A stretch of 64,000 bases of DNA from Sphagnum magellanicum (Eukaryota; Streptophyta; Sphagnopsida; Sphagnales; Sphagnaceae). The notes under the pieces were generated by a model. The model saw only the letters and a program-made list of their open reading frames with translations. It did no database searches and was not told the origin of the DNA. The stretch covers positions 11,195,390 through 11,259,389 of the forward strand of contig CM038911.1 of the NCBI GenBank assembly GCA_021904315.1, given 5' to 3'. This document shows positions 1-11,338 of the stretch, piece after piece; positions within the stretch are counted from its first letter, which is position 1, and every line of letters begins with the position of its first letter. The position numbers and the translations under genes were made by a program.

Positions 1-1446
1 TTTTTTTACACATTCCATGGAGTTAGAGTAATTGTATAACATATTTTTTAAATGAAAAAGTCCACAAACAATGTGCAATAACCCTATTTATGACTTATTG
101 AGCATGCCATATTTATTTATGGCATTCAATAAATAAACTTTGGCATGTTATATATCTTGCGTATGTTAAAAATATTTGTAAAAAGAAGAGGACTCAATGT
201 GAAGAACAAAAAATTTCCCATTAAGCGGGTGACTTCAAAGTGAAATTCACATCTAACAACAAAAAATAATACATTGGTAATAAACATGGCTTGAAATTCC
301 TTTTTCCCTAGCTTGTGATAAAATGAGGTTCAACATGAGTTTTGATGTGGCTTTCATTTTTGGTTGTCATTGTTGTGAATGTTTTGCAATAAATGTTCCT
401 TCACCAAAAAAATATAAAAAAATCTGTTGTTCTTCACCTTCCAAAATTAGAGAAAATTGTTTCCTCTTTGCCTTGAGTCCACTTTCTTTTGCTCTTTGTT
501 CTTCTATGTATTAATTGAATTTGTTTTCAGATCCTCTTGTGGGTGGCGGGTCCGATTTCAATTCCTTCACTCATTTTGTTTCACACATAATTTGTAAATT
601 TGCATGTGGCAAAAGACTTCACTCCCTTTTGTAAAATGCTGTAGAATATACAGAAAAATATTCAGATCCCTCCTCCTCCTCCTCCTTCCTTGTTCATTGT
701 GTTATGGTTGTCTCATCAACAGCCCAAATTCATGTACAGTTTTGCACCACTTTCAATGATGGGTGGGCTGATGGAGCAATAAGTTTTGAGTCGGCATCTC
801 ATGGGCTGACAAAAATCCTTTGATTGAGCCATGGTCACATGTGATTCAGGAAGCAATGAAAATCCCTTTCTATGATGAGTTACACTGGATTGTTTTTTGT
901 CCACAAGTCAAGTTGCGAGATTTCAGCAAAGAAAAGCAATTACTGTTCTTGACGGTAGAGTTATCCATGAAGTTACCCTGTCTTCACCCTCTCTTTGGGC
1001 CTGCTTTCACCTCCTGTCCCCTATTTCAGTGGTGTCTCCTATTTCAGTGGTGTCTGCAAAGTAAGGAATCTTTGATTAAATCTCAGTATGAAATGCTGAA
1101 ACTCAGCAGTTAATGCACAAGGTTCGAGAGCAATTATAGTAGTTGTTCAGGTAGGAGCAGTGGAAATATATGTAGTGTGGCAGCAGTGGAGGCGTTCATG
1201 AAAATGGAGAGAGGGTCGGATGAAACTCAAATTACCCACCAAAATTGGTGGCAAAACTAGTTTGGGTCTCAGTTATTTAATTTTGTATAAGTTTCATTCC
1301 CAGTTACGTATGTGATGCTTTACTATATTGAAACTGGCTGTTCTCGCCCCCTAATCGCGTGACTTTACATATAAGTCCATTGTAAGCAAAAAAAATTCAA
1401 CCTCACAAAATTGGAAAAACAAAATCCTGAGTTGAGAATGCACACA

Positions 1447-1632
1447 GTGAGCAAGCATCAGGTAAAAAAGCACGTGTATGTGAAGAGGTCATGTGAATGT
1501 CTTTGGAGTACATCTTTTGCGAATGAGTATTGGTGAGTGGTGAGCAAGCATCAGGTAGAAAAGCAAAAGTATGTGAGGAGGTCTTGTGAATGTCTTTGGA
1601 GTACATCTTTTGTGAATGAGTATGGACGAGTG
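1447..1632. repeat. Tandem duplication, two 93-bp units
   Basis: Two adjacent copies begin with GTGAGCAAGCATCAGGTA at 1447 and 1540. They share most positions through the motif TGAATGTCTTTGGAGTACAT. The period of 93 bp is a multiple of three, so open frames cross it in phase and look repetitive on translation. No host protein is evident. Confidence 0.85.
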
Positions 1633-1913
1633 TTGTGCAATTCTTTGATTTTGATAGTAACCTCCCATGTTTCAGATTTTCTGGATCTTAAAAATGAAAG
1701 AAACTCCAATTCTGTTCTTTTTATAAAAAAAAACTCAAAATCACCAAAACACTTGTTCCATTTTTTTTGGGAAGAATTTCAGGACTAAATAGAACCTCTG
1801 CTTTTGGGTTTGTGAAAAATTTCAACATTCTCCTCCTCCGGGCTGTTACAAATATTTACCACATCCAACATAGAGTGATATATTTCCCCATCCTTACAAA
1901 TATGTAAAAATGA

Positions 1914-1918
<5 letters not shown>

Positions 1919-1969
<51 letters not shown>
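1919..1969. repeat. TA dinucleotide microsatellite
   Basis: About 25 uninterrupted TA units. It is likely to vary in length between individuals and to be prone to slippage in sequencing. Confidence 0.95.
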
Positions 1970-2550
1970 CATCATATTCGCGAACAGATTTTCAAAAAAA
2001 TTTCCACCATTTTTTCAATTAAATTCAAAATTAATGTCATTCAATACTTTCATTCAAATGGAATTTAATTGTCAAAATTTTTTTTAAAAAAAAAATTTTT
2101 AAAAAAAAAAAATCATCAATCGATCATCAGTGGTAGTGCACAGCAACAACATCAAATAATTAAACATGAAAAATTGGACAATATAAAACAAGAGACTTTT
2201 TAAATGCCACCACATAGCCAATCATTATGGCTGGCCAATCAAATGCAGCCTTTTTTTTCTTTCTCTGGCCCAAAGGGTTTGGAGATCATTGTATCATGTG
2301 CATATTTATAAGTATTGCACGGGTATTTGAATTTGTGAGGAATTGCCACTTCAGGTTCTTTGATTTGTTGTGAATTGCTCTTATGAATTTTAAGAACCGC
2401 CCTGATAACTGTTTTCCTGTTTCTAATAACCACCCAAAAGTGATACTTACATGTCCGAACTCAGTTTCATACAATTTAAAGGCTAGCTATACTTCATCGA
2501 AAATTTTGTGTACAAGCCATTATACCACTCCTGGTGGAGACATTCTTATA

Positions 2551-2932
2551 TAAGCATCTCCAGCGGTGCTCAGTATATGACCCTCAAAACATATTTTTCA
2601 CATCCAAGTTTAGTTATTTACTATTTAGCAACCCTACCCATAAAACTGAAACTGGGCGTACAGCAAATAGGTGGGAGACTACTAATAGCAAACCATGCGG
2701 AACCAATCATTATGATGGGCCAATCAGAAACACTCAACAGCACTCAGATCAATTTATTACACTCTTTTCACGGTTCACAGAGTTTCTGTGCCTTCTGCCA
2801 GCCACCACAAAAACTGTGCAATTATGTGGAGCCAAAAACTATTTTTCTGAGCCAAACCTGCATTTTTTGACTTTTCTTCATCCAATTGTACTGTGGGTGA
2901 TCACATAGTGAGCACCACTGGAGACGCTCTTA
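2551..2932. mobile_element. Non-autonomous inverted-repeat DNA element (MITE-like), ~382 bp
   Basis: The left end reads AAGCATCTCCAGCGGTGCTC and the reverse complement of the right end reads GAGCGTCTCCAGTGGTGCTC. Both continue into a similar CAGTATATGACC / CACTATGTGATC segment, giving imperfect terminal inverted repeats of about 34 bp. The GCATCTCCA-type end is common among plant MITEs. The inside has no transposase; the two open frames in it are incidental. An exact target-site duplication could not be fixed, so the superfamily is left open (PIF/Harbinger/Tourist-like is one option). Confidence 0.75.
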
Positions 2933-5165
2933 TGTCTTTTTTGCCATGGAGCATGTGATGGGTTCTCATTTATGATGATTTTATGTGTTTTTCTGCACCA
3001 AACTTTGGATTCTCCCCATCAGAGAGCTTTGCCAGAATTCCTGTACCAAGCAAGCGCCGAAGCTTATGATTATGTTCCCAAGATTTGGTTTGGTTTCATC
3101 TGGCACAAAGACAGTAGTGGGCTAACTCCTCTGGCAACTTCAACACCAATTATAATATTTTTAGTAATGTTGAAATTTTCTATTTATTTATTTATTCAAA
3201 GAAAAATATTTTGTGAAGGAGAAACAAAGAATCTTTTAGAGCTTTTTTTATAATTTTTTTTTTTTGATACAAAATCTTCACAATAAAATAAAATTTAAAC
3301 TGAAATGTTGAACTTGCCGAGGTACTAGAATATTTGACAAGAGGGCAAGAGTGCTTCAAGAAATTCAAGCTTAATTAACAACAAAGGAACCAAATTGGCT
3401 TTTTTATATGAAGGTTCCAGTCAAGAGAAAGGTTATTATAATAAGGCTTTTTCAAATAAGCAAACCATTATTTGATATTTTGCACATTACCTTCACAAAT
3501 CCACCAACATCATATTTATAACAATTAATAAAATATTCATTTCACTATACACTTGGACAACCATAGATAGGTGATTTTTTTTTTTTTTTTCTTTTTTCAA
3601 TTTTGTGATGTAGTTCGAGGTGGCAAACATTTTCCATAAGCTGATTTTGACAAATTTGACTATTAACAAAATATGAAAGAAAAATAATTTAAACATCTTT
3701 ATATATATATATATTTGGTTGCCTATTAGAATTATTCATAGAAATCTGGAAATTCAAAAATATTTTTCTTGAATATTCATTTTTGAATTCTGGATATCTT
3801 TTTTTCAAAATAACTCATTGATTTTGCAACCAAAAAAAATTCTAAAATTTGCACATAAAAAAGGCTACCCTAGATCCCAAATAGAGAAGAAATCTCATTT
3901 TGATTATTGGCTTTACCAACTTTAAAAAAAAAAATTTTTTAAAGAAATCAGAATTTAGATCTATACAACACCCTGCCACCGACATCAACCAACTCACAAT
4001 GTATTTAGTTTTGCCAATTTTGTGATGTAACCAAAGTGGCAAATCATCCACAAGAAAATTTAGTCAGATTTTTGGTTACAATATATTAAGCATAATTCTA
4101 GATTATTTGGCCACCTATTCAAATCTAATGGCAATTCCCATTTTTTGAACTTTCAATTTCTGGCAATTAAAATATCCATGAAAACACTTTTCTTACATTT
4201 TCTTTTAAAATTTCACCAGGGGAAAAATAAAATAAAATAATAATAAATAATAATAATGGCTCACAGACATGGGGTTTTTTTTTTTTTTGTTTTTTTCAAT
4301 TTTGTGATGTAACCACACTGACAATCATCCACAAGAGGAATTAGCCAAATTTGGCTACAACTCTGAGAGGAAAGTAGAAATATTTAAGAATTGTACTACA
4401 TTTTGGCAACTCATTGGAACCTACTGTCCTTGACCCGAAGACACAATTCTTGAATTCTTAGAGCCCAACACACCCACCGTCGTTGTTCGTTTGTCCGTCC
4501 ATCCCGTCCGTAAATTATGAGAAATGAATTCATACAATGATGCTCGGCACACACCGATTTGTTTTCGGTGGTCATACTGTCAAAACTGCAAGCAAACATG
4601 CACGAGACACCCAACTATCACCCGCAATAAATTCTTGGTTTGTTTTTCTCTCGGTCGGCCGGTGGCGGCTGCCGTTCATCACATTCAACATGTGTGAATA
4701 ATAATAGCTTCGCACGAAATACCCATTTGTGAGTGAGAATTTTATTTTATTTTAAAATTTTTATTATTAAAAAAATCATCATAATAATTACCATATGTAA
4801 CATGCTAAGGCTTTTTTTTGGTCACAATAAAAATATTCACATAAATTTCAATAAATATCACATATTCAGCTTTGAATGGAAAAAAACCAATTAACCTTGA
4901 ATTTTAGGATTTATCAATGTAAAGAATTGAACAAGCTCTTCTATTTATAACATTTTAAAAACACTACTTATGCATAAGTATAATCACCTATACGATTATA
5001 TGATTATAAGAGAGATTATAAACCCTAAACCCTTTATGATTATAAGTATACTTATATCATGGTGAGGCGTATAATCGTATTAAAGTTCAAATGTCACAAG
5101 AGTGACTTTAGTATAAAACAATGCAAAGAGTTGTGCAAATTTGTATTGTTAAGCTTGTTATTTGT
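2933..5165. other. AT-rich intergenic DNA with three copies of a short dispersed repeat
   Basis: No gene was recognised. The same segment, CAATTTTGTGATGTA followed by (A)GTGGCAAA..ATCCACAAG, starts near 3596, 4012 and 4295. A fourth copy lies at 36693. Each copy is preceded by a T-rich run. A pair of CCCTAAA telomere-type units lies at 5021-5033. The rest is low-complexity A/T sequence. Confidence 0.5.
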
Positions 5166-5829
5166 CTATACAATAAACCCCGCTTTATAATCACATCCTT
5201 AGTGACAACTTTGTTTTGTGACACTAACGTATTGTGATTCAAACTTGTTATAGTCATGTTCCGTACAAACCCTTACAAGATTGGGACTATAAGCAAAAAA
5301 AAGACCTTGTAAATTAATCTATTTATGTTAGAATAAAGGTGCCAATTGTGTAAATTTATTATTATTATTATTTTAGGAGCTTGGAAATAGTTCTACTATC
5401 TACACGAAGTTTGAGCTTTTTGTATATTTTGTCAACTAGATTTTTTTATTAAGATTTTTTTTTGCTTTCTTGGCAAGATTGCATATCTTTTACTTGTTTG
5501 CAATAGAACATTGTTGTTTTTTTTTTTTTTTGTTTTTTCTTCAATTGTATTCATTGTTGTTAGTTTGCACAACTTGAATATGAAACAACATTAACTGTTG
5601 CTAAAAGGAACTACAATGTTTTATCCTTAATATTTGTGCTAGATTTTCTTTGTTATAGTCACATTTATTAAGAAAGCTTTGCAAATATTTTGTGTTACTA
5701 AAATGTGCAACAACAATTCAAAAAATGATGTTTCTTACCAAAATGAATGGTTACCGAAAAAATGTGTGACCAAAAACAAGAATGTGATTAAAAGGGATGT
5801 GATTATAAAAAAGGTTTATTGTAATAGAG
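5166..5829. mobile_element. Inverted-repeat DNA element, ~664 bp
   Basis: The left end CTATACAATAAACC, followed by TTTATAATCACATCC, is matched by the reverse complement of the right end: CTATTACAATAAACC then TTTATAATCACATCC. The inverted repeats extend about 40 bp with few mismatches. The interior is A/T-rich and has no coding frame. The ends resemble the 'CTCTATtataat' style of pogo/Emigrant-type plant MITEs, but that assignment is a guess. Exact borders and target duplication are uncertain by a few bases. Confidence 0.7.
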
Positions 5830-7699
5830 TTGTGGTTTCATTAGGTAGTTAAGGATCTCACAATTTATGTTTCTTGACTTTTGGCTTTGATTTATTGTGA
5901 AAATATATGGGAGCACATCCCAATAATCACACCTACAAATCCTTCTTCACATGTCTATCAACAAAATATATACATACCTGAACACAATTTCAAGCTCAAA
6001 AATAAGTGTAGACATCATTGTAATTTGTTTATCTATGATCATGGAATCAATTGATGATGTTCAAAGAGCTTTAGGAACGAATTTTTGTTCTTATTGTGTG
6101 TTTAAGATTTAGGCATAATTTGATAATCTACTTGAAGATATTCTACTTCCTTGTAGGTAGGCAATCATCTTCCTCAAATTGTTGTACTAGAAGTCATGAG
6201 GTTTTATGTTTCTTAGAGATTTGTTAAGTAAAAAAAGGAAGTTACTTTAATAAATTCTATGTTCTTCAAGTTGCTACTGATTTATGATTGTGAAATTGAT
6301 TTTCACTAAAATAAATATCTAGTTGTCAATTTCACGTCACAAAACACGCACAACAAATAACAAGTTCTACAACAAGTGGCTTGTCATTACATAATAATGG
6401 CTTTGCCCTTTAAATGACATTCATAAGGATGATAAACATTCAACATACTTACTTGGAAACATATGGTGGTTAACATGGTGAAGTCCAAATGGATCCTTCG
6501 ATTTTGCTAGAAATATTCGTATACACTAGAAGAAATGGGCCAACATGTGACTAGTCTATTGTGTTTACATGCAACTAAATGTATTTTGCAACTATGATTT
6601 GTTGTTTATGTAGCTATTCATTATCCTAGAAAATTTGTCATGCACTCCTATGTTGGTGTTTATAACTATCATTATCACAACATTGAATTCAAGCCCAACA
6701 TTTTCACATACGAAAATGTCAAAACTAACAATGTGCACAAAATACATATAAACTTGTATACAATAATAGAGTGTGAAGGAATCTCAAATCACCAAGAGTG
6801 ATCATCAAGAGTGATTTGACACCACACAAGCTAACATTATATCCCATTCACAGAATATTTCAAACCATGTTCACACTTGAATTGGTTCAAAATAAAAACT
6901 CAAACAATTAAGTTAACCATGTTTGTCCGAAACTAACTTGGACTTAACCGGGTAGTTAAACTAACACACCATTACAACTATGGCCCACTTCATCCTTCCA
7001 CATAGATAAAATTCACATTTTTTTCATTCAAAAAGAGGCCTCTATGCCCAATTAGGTGCAAAAATAGTTACATGAGTGGTAAGGGCTATGACTAGGGCTT
7101 AGATCATTGATGTATACTAATGGGTACTAGGGTTATATTAAGGCTACAATAATAGGGTGTATTAAAGTGGCAATTGCTTAATATATTTTGAATATATGTT
7201 ATGGGGTTTAATAATTGTGGTATTAGGGTGGTATTAAGGTTATGATATTGGTTTTACTAATATACCCTAGGACAATGTTTATTGTTTCTAATCCTTGAGT
7301 GTTTTTGGGGCTGGATATTTAGGTCCAGCCTTCATCCCATTGTAGCTCAATGCAAGGGTTTGTGTTGATGTAGGAACATCAACACATTGAGTCTATATCA
7401 AGGTAAAACTCAATTGTAGCATCCAACACATCAAATGCAATAACATCAAGCAATGATTCTAGCAAATTGGTATTGTGGTTGTAACACAATGGAAAATGTA
7501 AAAATTGGTCGAGTTTATATTATTTTCCAACAAGTGCATAGTCCTATTTTAATGACTAAATAGTCACAAATTGAGCAATTTCAAGCATGATTTTTAAGAC
7601 ATGAATACCTTCAACAACTCTATTGTAAAAGATGGACTAAATTCATAAAACTAGTACCCAGATTATATAAATTTTGTTCAATGGACTTCCTCCATGGTG

Positions 7700-9600
7700 A
7701 TGTTTTTTGAACGTGCTTCCTTTGTGCCAAGTACTTAATTCTGCAAAATCAGACAACTTACACATGCACAACAAGATAATCATATCTGTTAATGGATTCA
7801 GGGAAGAGGGAGTTCAAGACATGTCTTCAAATAACCGACCATTTGCAATCTACAATTGGAGAAGAAGAGTGCCCAAATGAACGAATCATTCTAACATGTA
7901 TGTCGCAAGGAATATTCAGGACCTTGCACTATCCCATTTGATGACACATGCACATTGGAACTTGAATGCCTGCCCAACCCAAGCAAAACCCATTCTTGCT
8001 TGAACCTCTGCAGCCTCCAACCGGCCATAGATAGCCACTCACATGGTCCAGCTATGAAGATTCATTAGACATGTGCATATTTTTTCATGCGCCTCTAGTG
8101 AAGTCAAGAAATGCATCCTGGACAACACCCCCTTCCAAGGCCTGATAGGAACCATGTAGTGTAACGTAAGTTTTTCTCTTGGATTCAAGCCCATAACTCA
8201 TTTCCCCTTTGCTTTTTGTTGTAAAAGTTGGCTTACATTGGCCCTCACAGATAATCTAATCATCCACAACCACTGGAGTCCATTCTCCCTGCCATACACA
8301 TGCCTTCTCCAGTCACTCACAGGTTTTGAAATCAAACAGTGTTTGAGAGAAAGACAGGCACACACATGAACATATTAGCCATTGTGGCAATGGGTTTTTG
8401 AAGTGATGTATCAAAGATAGAAAAAAGTTCCATACCACATTCTGAGATAAGGATGTTGTTTTGTGAGCATTAGAAAATCGCAAAAAGTTTTTCACCGGGT
8501 GGATTCTCATTGATCAAATCACACCCTTTCATGTCATCCTTTGCATCCTCTAGCTCTCTTTGATTGCTCAACACCAGCCTGTGGCATTATAGATAACTAA
8601 CTTGCTTAGTTAATCGAATAGATTGATGTTTTTCATTTATTGAAGAATCTCATAGAACACCAAAGAGACTATGATACTTGGTAGTAGATGATTTGAACAT
8701 CCTAGATGTTCAAACAAGCTCCTTTGTTGAGACTCCCACATCTAATTGCATCGATATGAACACAATTTTTTTGCTTAAACTACTGCCTAAAGAGATGAAT
8801 GCAATGCCTTTTGAGGCACATCACAGCAATGTAGGGGTCTAAAAGACGTTCACACTGTTCATTTACATCAATGCTCTCAATCTCTTTATCAAGAACTACT
8901 CCACACCTGAAATCAATGGCATCCAATCTATGCAGAAGTGCATCATTCCTCTTGGACCCTAAACATGGAAGAGGAGCATTTTTTGAGTATGCAATTATGA
9001 TGTTTCATTGCTATTCTCTAACAATTCCACTCTTGTTACATATAGAGATGAAGTATTTTGTAGACCACCTCCTTCTAAGAGATTCATTATCTCCTTCTTT
9101 GAAGTTGTTTAATGAAGGGTCACAATATCTTGTTGCTATTTCTTGGCTTGTTGTGTCCAGAGAATGATGAGCACATATGAGCATTTGGTGAACATTGCAA
9201 GACTAGAAGTATAAACATTGAAGCTTGAGATGTAGATGAAACCCAATGAAATACAATTTACTGATGTGGTTCAAGCAATGCCACATAAATTATAAACTGC
9301 AATTTATGAGTTTCACATGTCCAAAATGTTGATAATGTCGTGACAGTTCTTTCAATGGTTTTATCTTCAGGAGAGGAATGTTTGTAGCCATATTTGATTC
9401 CTAATCTTGGAACTTTCATGTAGTGATGAGAATATGGAAGAATGTTATGAGGATGCGAGGGTTGCATGCAATCGCACATCATTGGACTAGCTTGAGAGAG
9501 GATACAATCAACTATTATTTTTTTGGATGTTGGGTCACTCATCAATAATTGTACTTTGTTGTGGTGATTTTCCTTCCTCCATTATATGTATGTCCATAGG
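7700..9600. other. Unidentified, somewhat coding-like interior of the CACTA element
   Basis: Base composition is less A/T-rich than the rest of the element and several frames run 60-100 codons (8313-8510 minus, 8871-9167 plus, 9258-9545 minus). I translated both strands through this block and recognised no transposase, gag, RT or host-gene motif. It may be a decayed transposase or captured host DNA; I cannot say which. Confidence 0.3.
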
Positions 9601-9989
9601 TCTTTTGAATAATGTCATGTTAGTGTTTATTCTCTTTGATGGATGATTGCATTTCATTTCAATAGTTTCATTGGAAATCTCCTTGTACGACTAAGAAAGA
9701 TATAGGGATTCAATTTGTTAATAACTAAGTATGTGTATAATTCCAAACACTTGCATGAAGAGCCTAGATTTGCAGATTTTGTTCATAAAAGATTATTGAA
9801 ATTTAGGGAAATGAAGCTTTGGCACATTTATGCCCAAGCTACTCTACTGCTATGCTCATGAGACTAAGGAAGGAAGGTTTAAGGTTTAGGGTTTAAACTA
9901 TTGACACATGAAAAAATTGAACTTTCTCACATGCCCAATTTTCAAACCCTCCATAAGGATTAATTATATCTGGTGAACATTTTTCTTCA

Positions 9990-10640
9990 AAATGACATTT
10001 GTAAAAATTCAACTCCTTCGTTTGATAACATATTACACCATCCAAAGTGGACAATGCAAATTAAATCATTTACTTTTTAGTTTATTTTCTTCAAAATTCT
10101 AAAATATGCCACATGGCAAGCCTCGATTTGCCTTTTTTTTTTTTTTTGACAAATTTCAGCCATCATGGACAATGTGGATTAATTTATTATTATTAAAATG
10201 ATTTTAAAACTACAACTTATTTGCCATGTGGAAAAAATGAATTTGTCACTTTAACACATCTTAGACCACCAAAGTGGATGATGAGGATTATTTCGGTGTT
10301 TTAAAATTTTGTTTTTGGTCAAAACAACTATAATTGCCGCATGGCGCAACTAGAGGCACCAATTGACAAAATCTTGAACAATCTCAATTGGATGACACGG
10401 ATTAAAACTCATTTTATTTTAAATGGATTTCTCCTAAATCATAATGTTTTGCCACATGGCAAGATTCCATTTGCTGACCTAAATAGATCTTAGACCATCA
10501 AAAACGAACGATGGAGATTATACATCCCTTAAATTCTAAACTATATTTATGCAAAATCCATACTCATATGACATGTGGCCATGTTCAATTGGATAAAGTT
10601 ACAAATCCAAAGATGATGAGGAGGATTAAAAGTAGTATTT
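9990..10640. repeat. Degenerate ~115-bp tandem array inside the CACTA element
   Basis: A core like GCCACATGGCAAG recurs at about 10108, 10221, 10336, 10451 and 10568 (spacing 113-117 bp). Between cores a second motif, GACCA(C/T)CAAAGTGGATGATG then AGGATTA, keeps the same phase. The units are diverged from one another, so the array is old. It lies near the right end of the CACTA element. Confidence 0.8.
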
Positions 10641-11338
10641 TAAAATTCAAAAACATGGAATTTACTAAGCATTGCTAGTGTGGTAACTTTCACATGGTTA
10701 CCAATCTAGTTGCACATAAGGTTTATAGTCGCAAGCAACATACACTTCATCAACTGATGAGAACATATTCGTAGACTTCATCCACAAACTATGTTGACCT
10801 CACAATGAAATCATCATTTGCGATTATTTGTTTTATGTGATTCGACTAGACTTTGGTTGTATGTTACATTTGCGATGTCTTCATAATTGCAAATTGTAAT
10901 CAAAAATTGACATTTTTCTTCTAGTGATATATAGTGGACTACACAACTTTGGAATGTAAGGATGTCAAACTTTGGCGCCTTTATGAGTGCCTCACAAATG
11001 TGTCTATCGGTGTTGGACAGTTTTTGATTTTTATGAAGAACCTTCAATTCTGGTTCTAGAAATTAAATTAGAGTGATTTCAATTCCAGTTCCAAAAAAAC
11101 GGACCTTTGACTCTTACCTGATCTTATTTTTTTCCTCTCTTGGTAGTAGGGCTCAGATGAGAAATCTTAGAAAAATGAAGTGAAATTTCACTACCCAAAA
11201 GCTCTTTGTATATGAACATTATTACATCAATTGTGTACATTTATTGAAATTTTGAAGAATTCATAGGAAAGAAAGATTTGTCCTTGATTTCACTCCTTCA
11301 AGGTATTGGTAAATGTCTAAAGGAAATTAGTGCTCTTA

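Larger units (their letters stand above)
1..2550. other. AT-rich intergenic DNA, no gene seen
   Basis: No open frame here resembles a protein I know, and no exon-like pattern is visible on either strand. The stretch holds a 93-bp tandem duplication near 1447, a long TA microsatellite near 1920 and A/T homopolymers. Around 2215-2245 is a segment with two CCAAT-type motifs (CCAATCATTATGG) that recurs inside the inverted-repeat element starting at 2551, so this DNA may include an older copy of that element. Short open frames at 323, 820 and 1537 are treated as chance. Confidence 0.5.
6524..10926. mobile_element. CACTA (En/Spm, CMC) transposon, 4.4 kb, apparently decayed
   Basis: The element starts CACTAGAAGAAA and ends TTTCTTCTAGTG, exact inverted repeats of the CACTA class. 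It is flanked on both sides by the trinucleotide ATA (6521-6523 and 10927-10929), the 3-bp target duplication expected of this superfamily. Short GCAACTA / TTGCGAT motifs recur near both ends, as subterminal repeats do. I found no conserved TNP2/Transposase_21 motif. The interior has A/T-rich filler, an unidentified less A/T-rich stretch at about 7700-9600, and a 115-bp tandem array. It is probably non-autonomous. Confidence 0.85.

Noticed and set aside
2508-2908. Two overlapping frames of about 120 codons on the plus strand
   Set aside because: They lie inside the inverted-repeat element at 2551-2932 and show no transposase motif.
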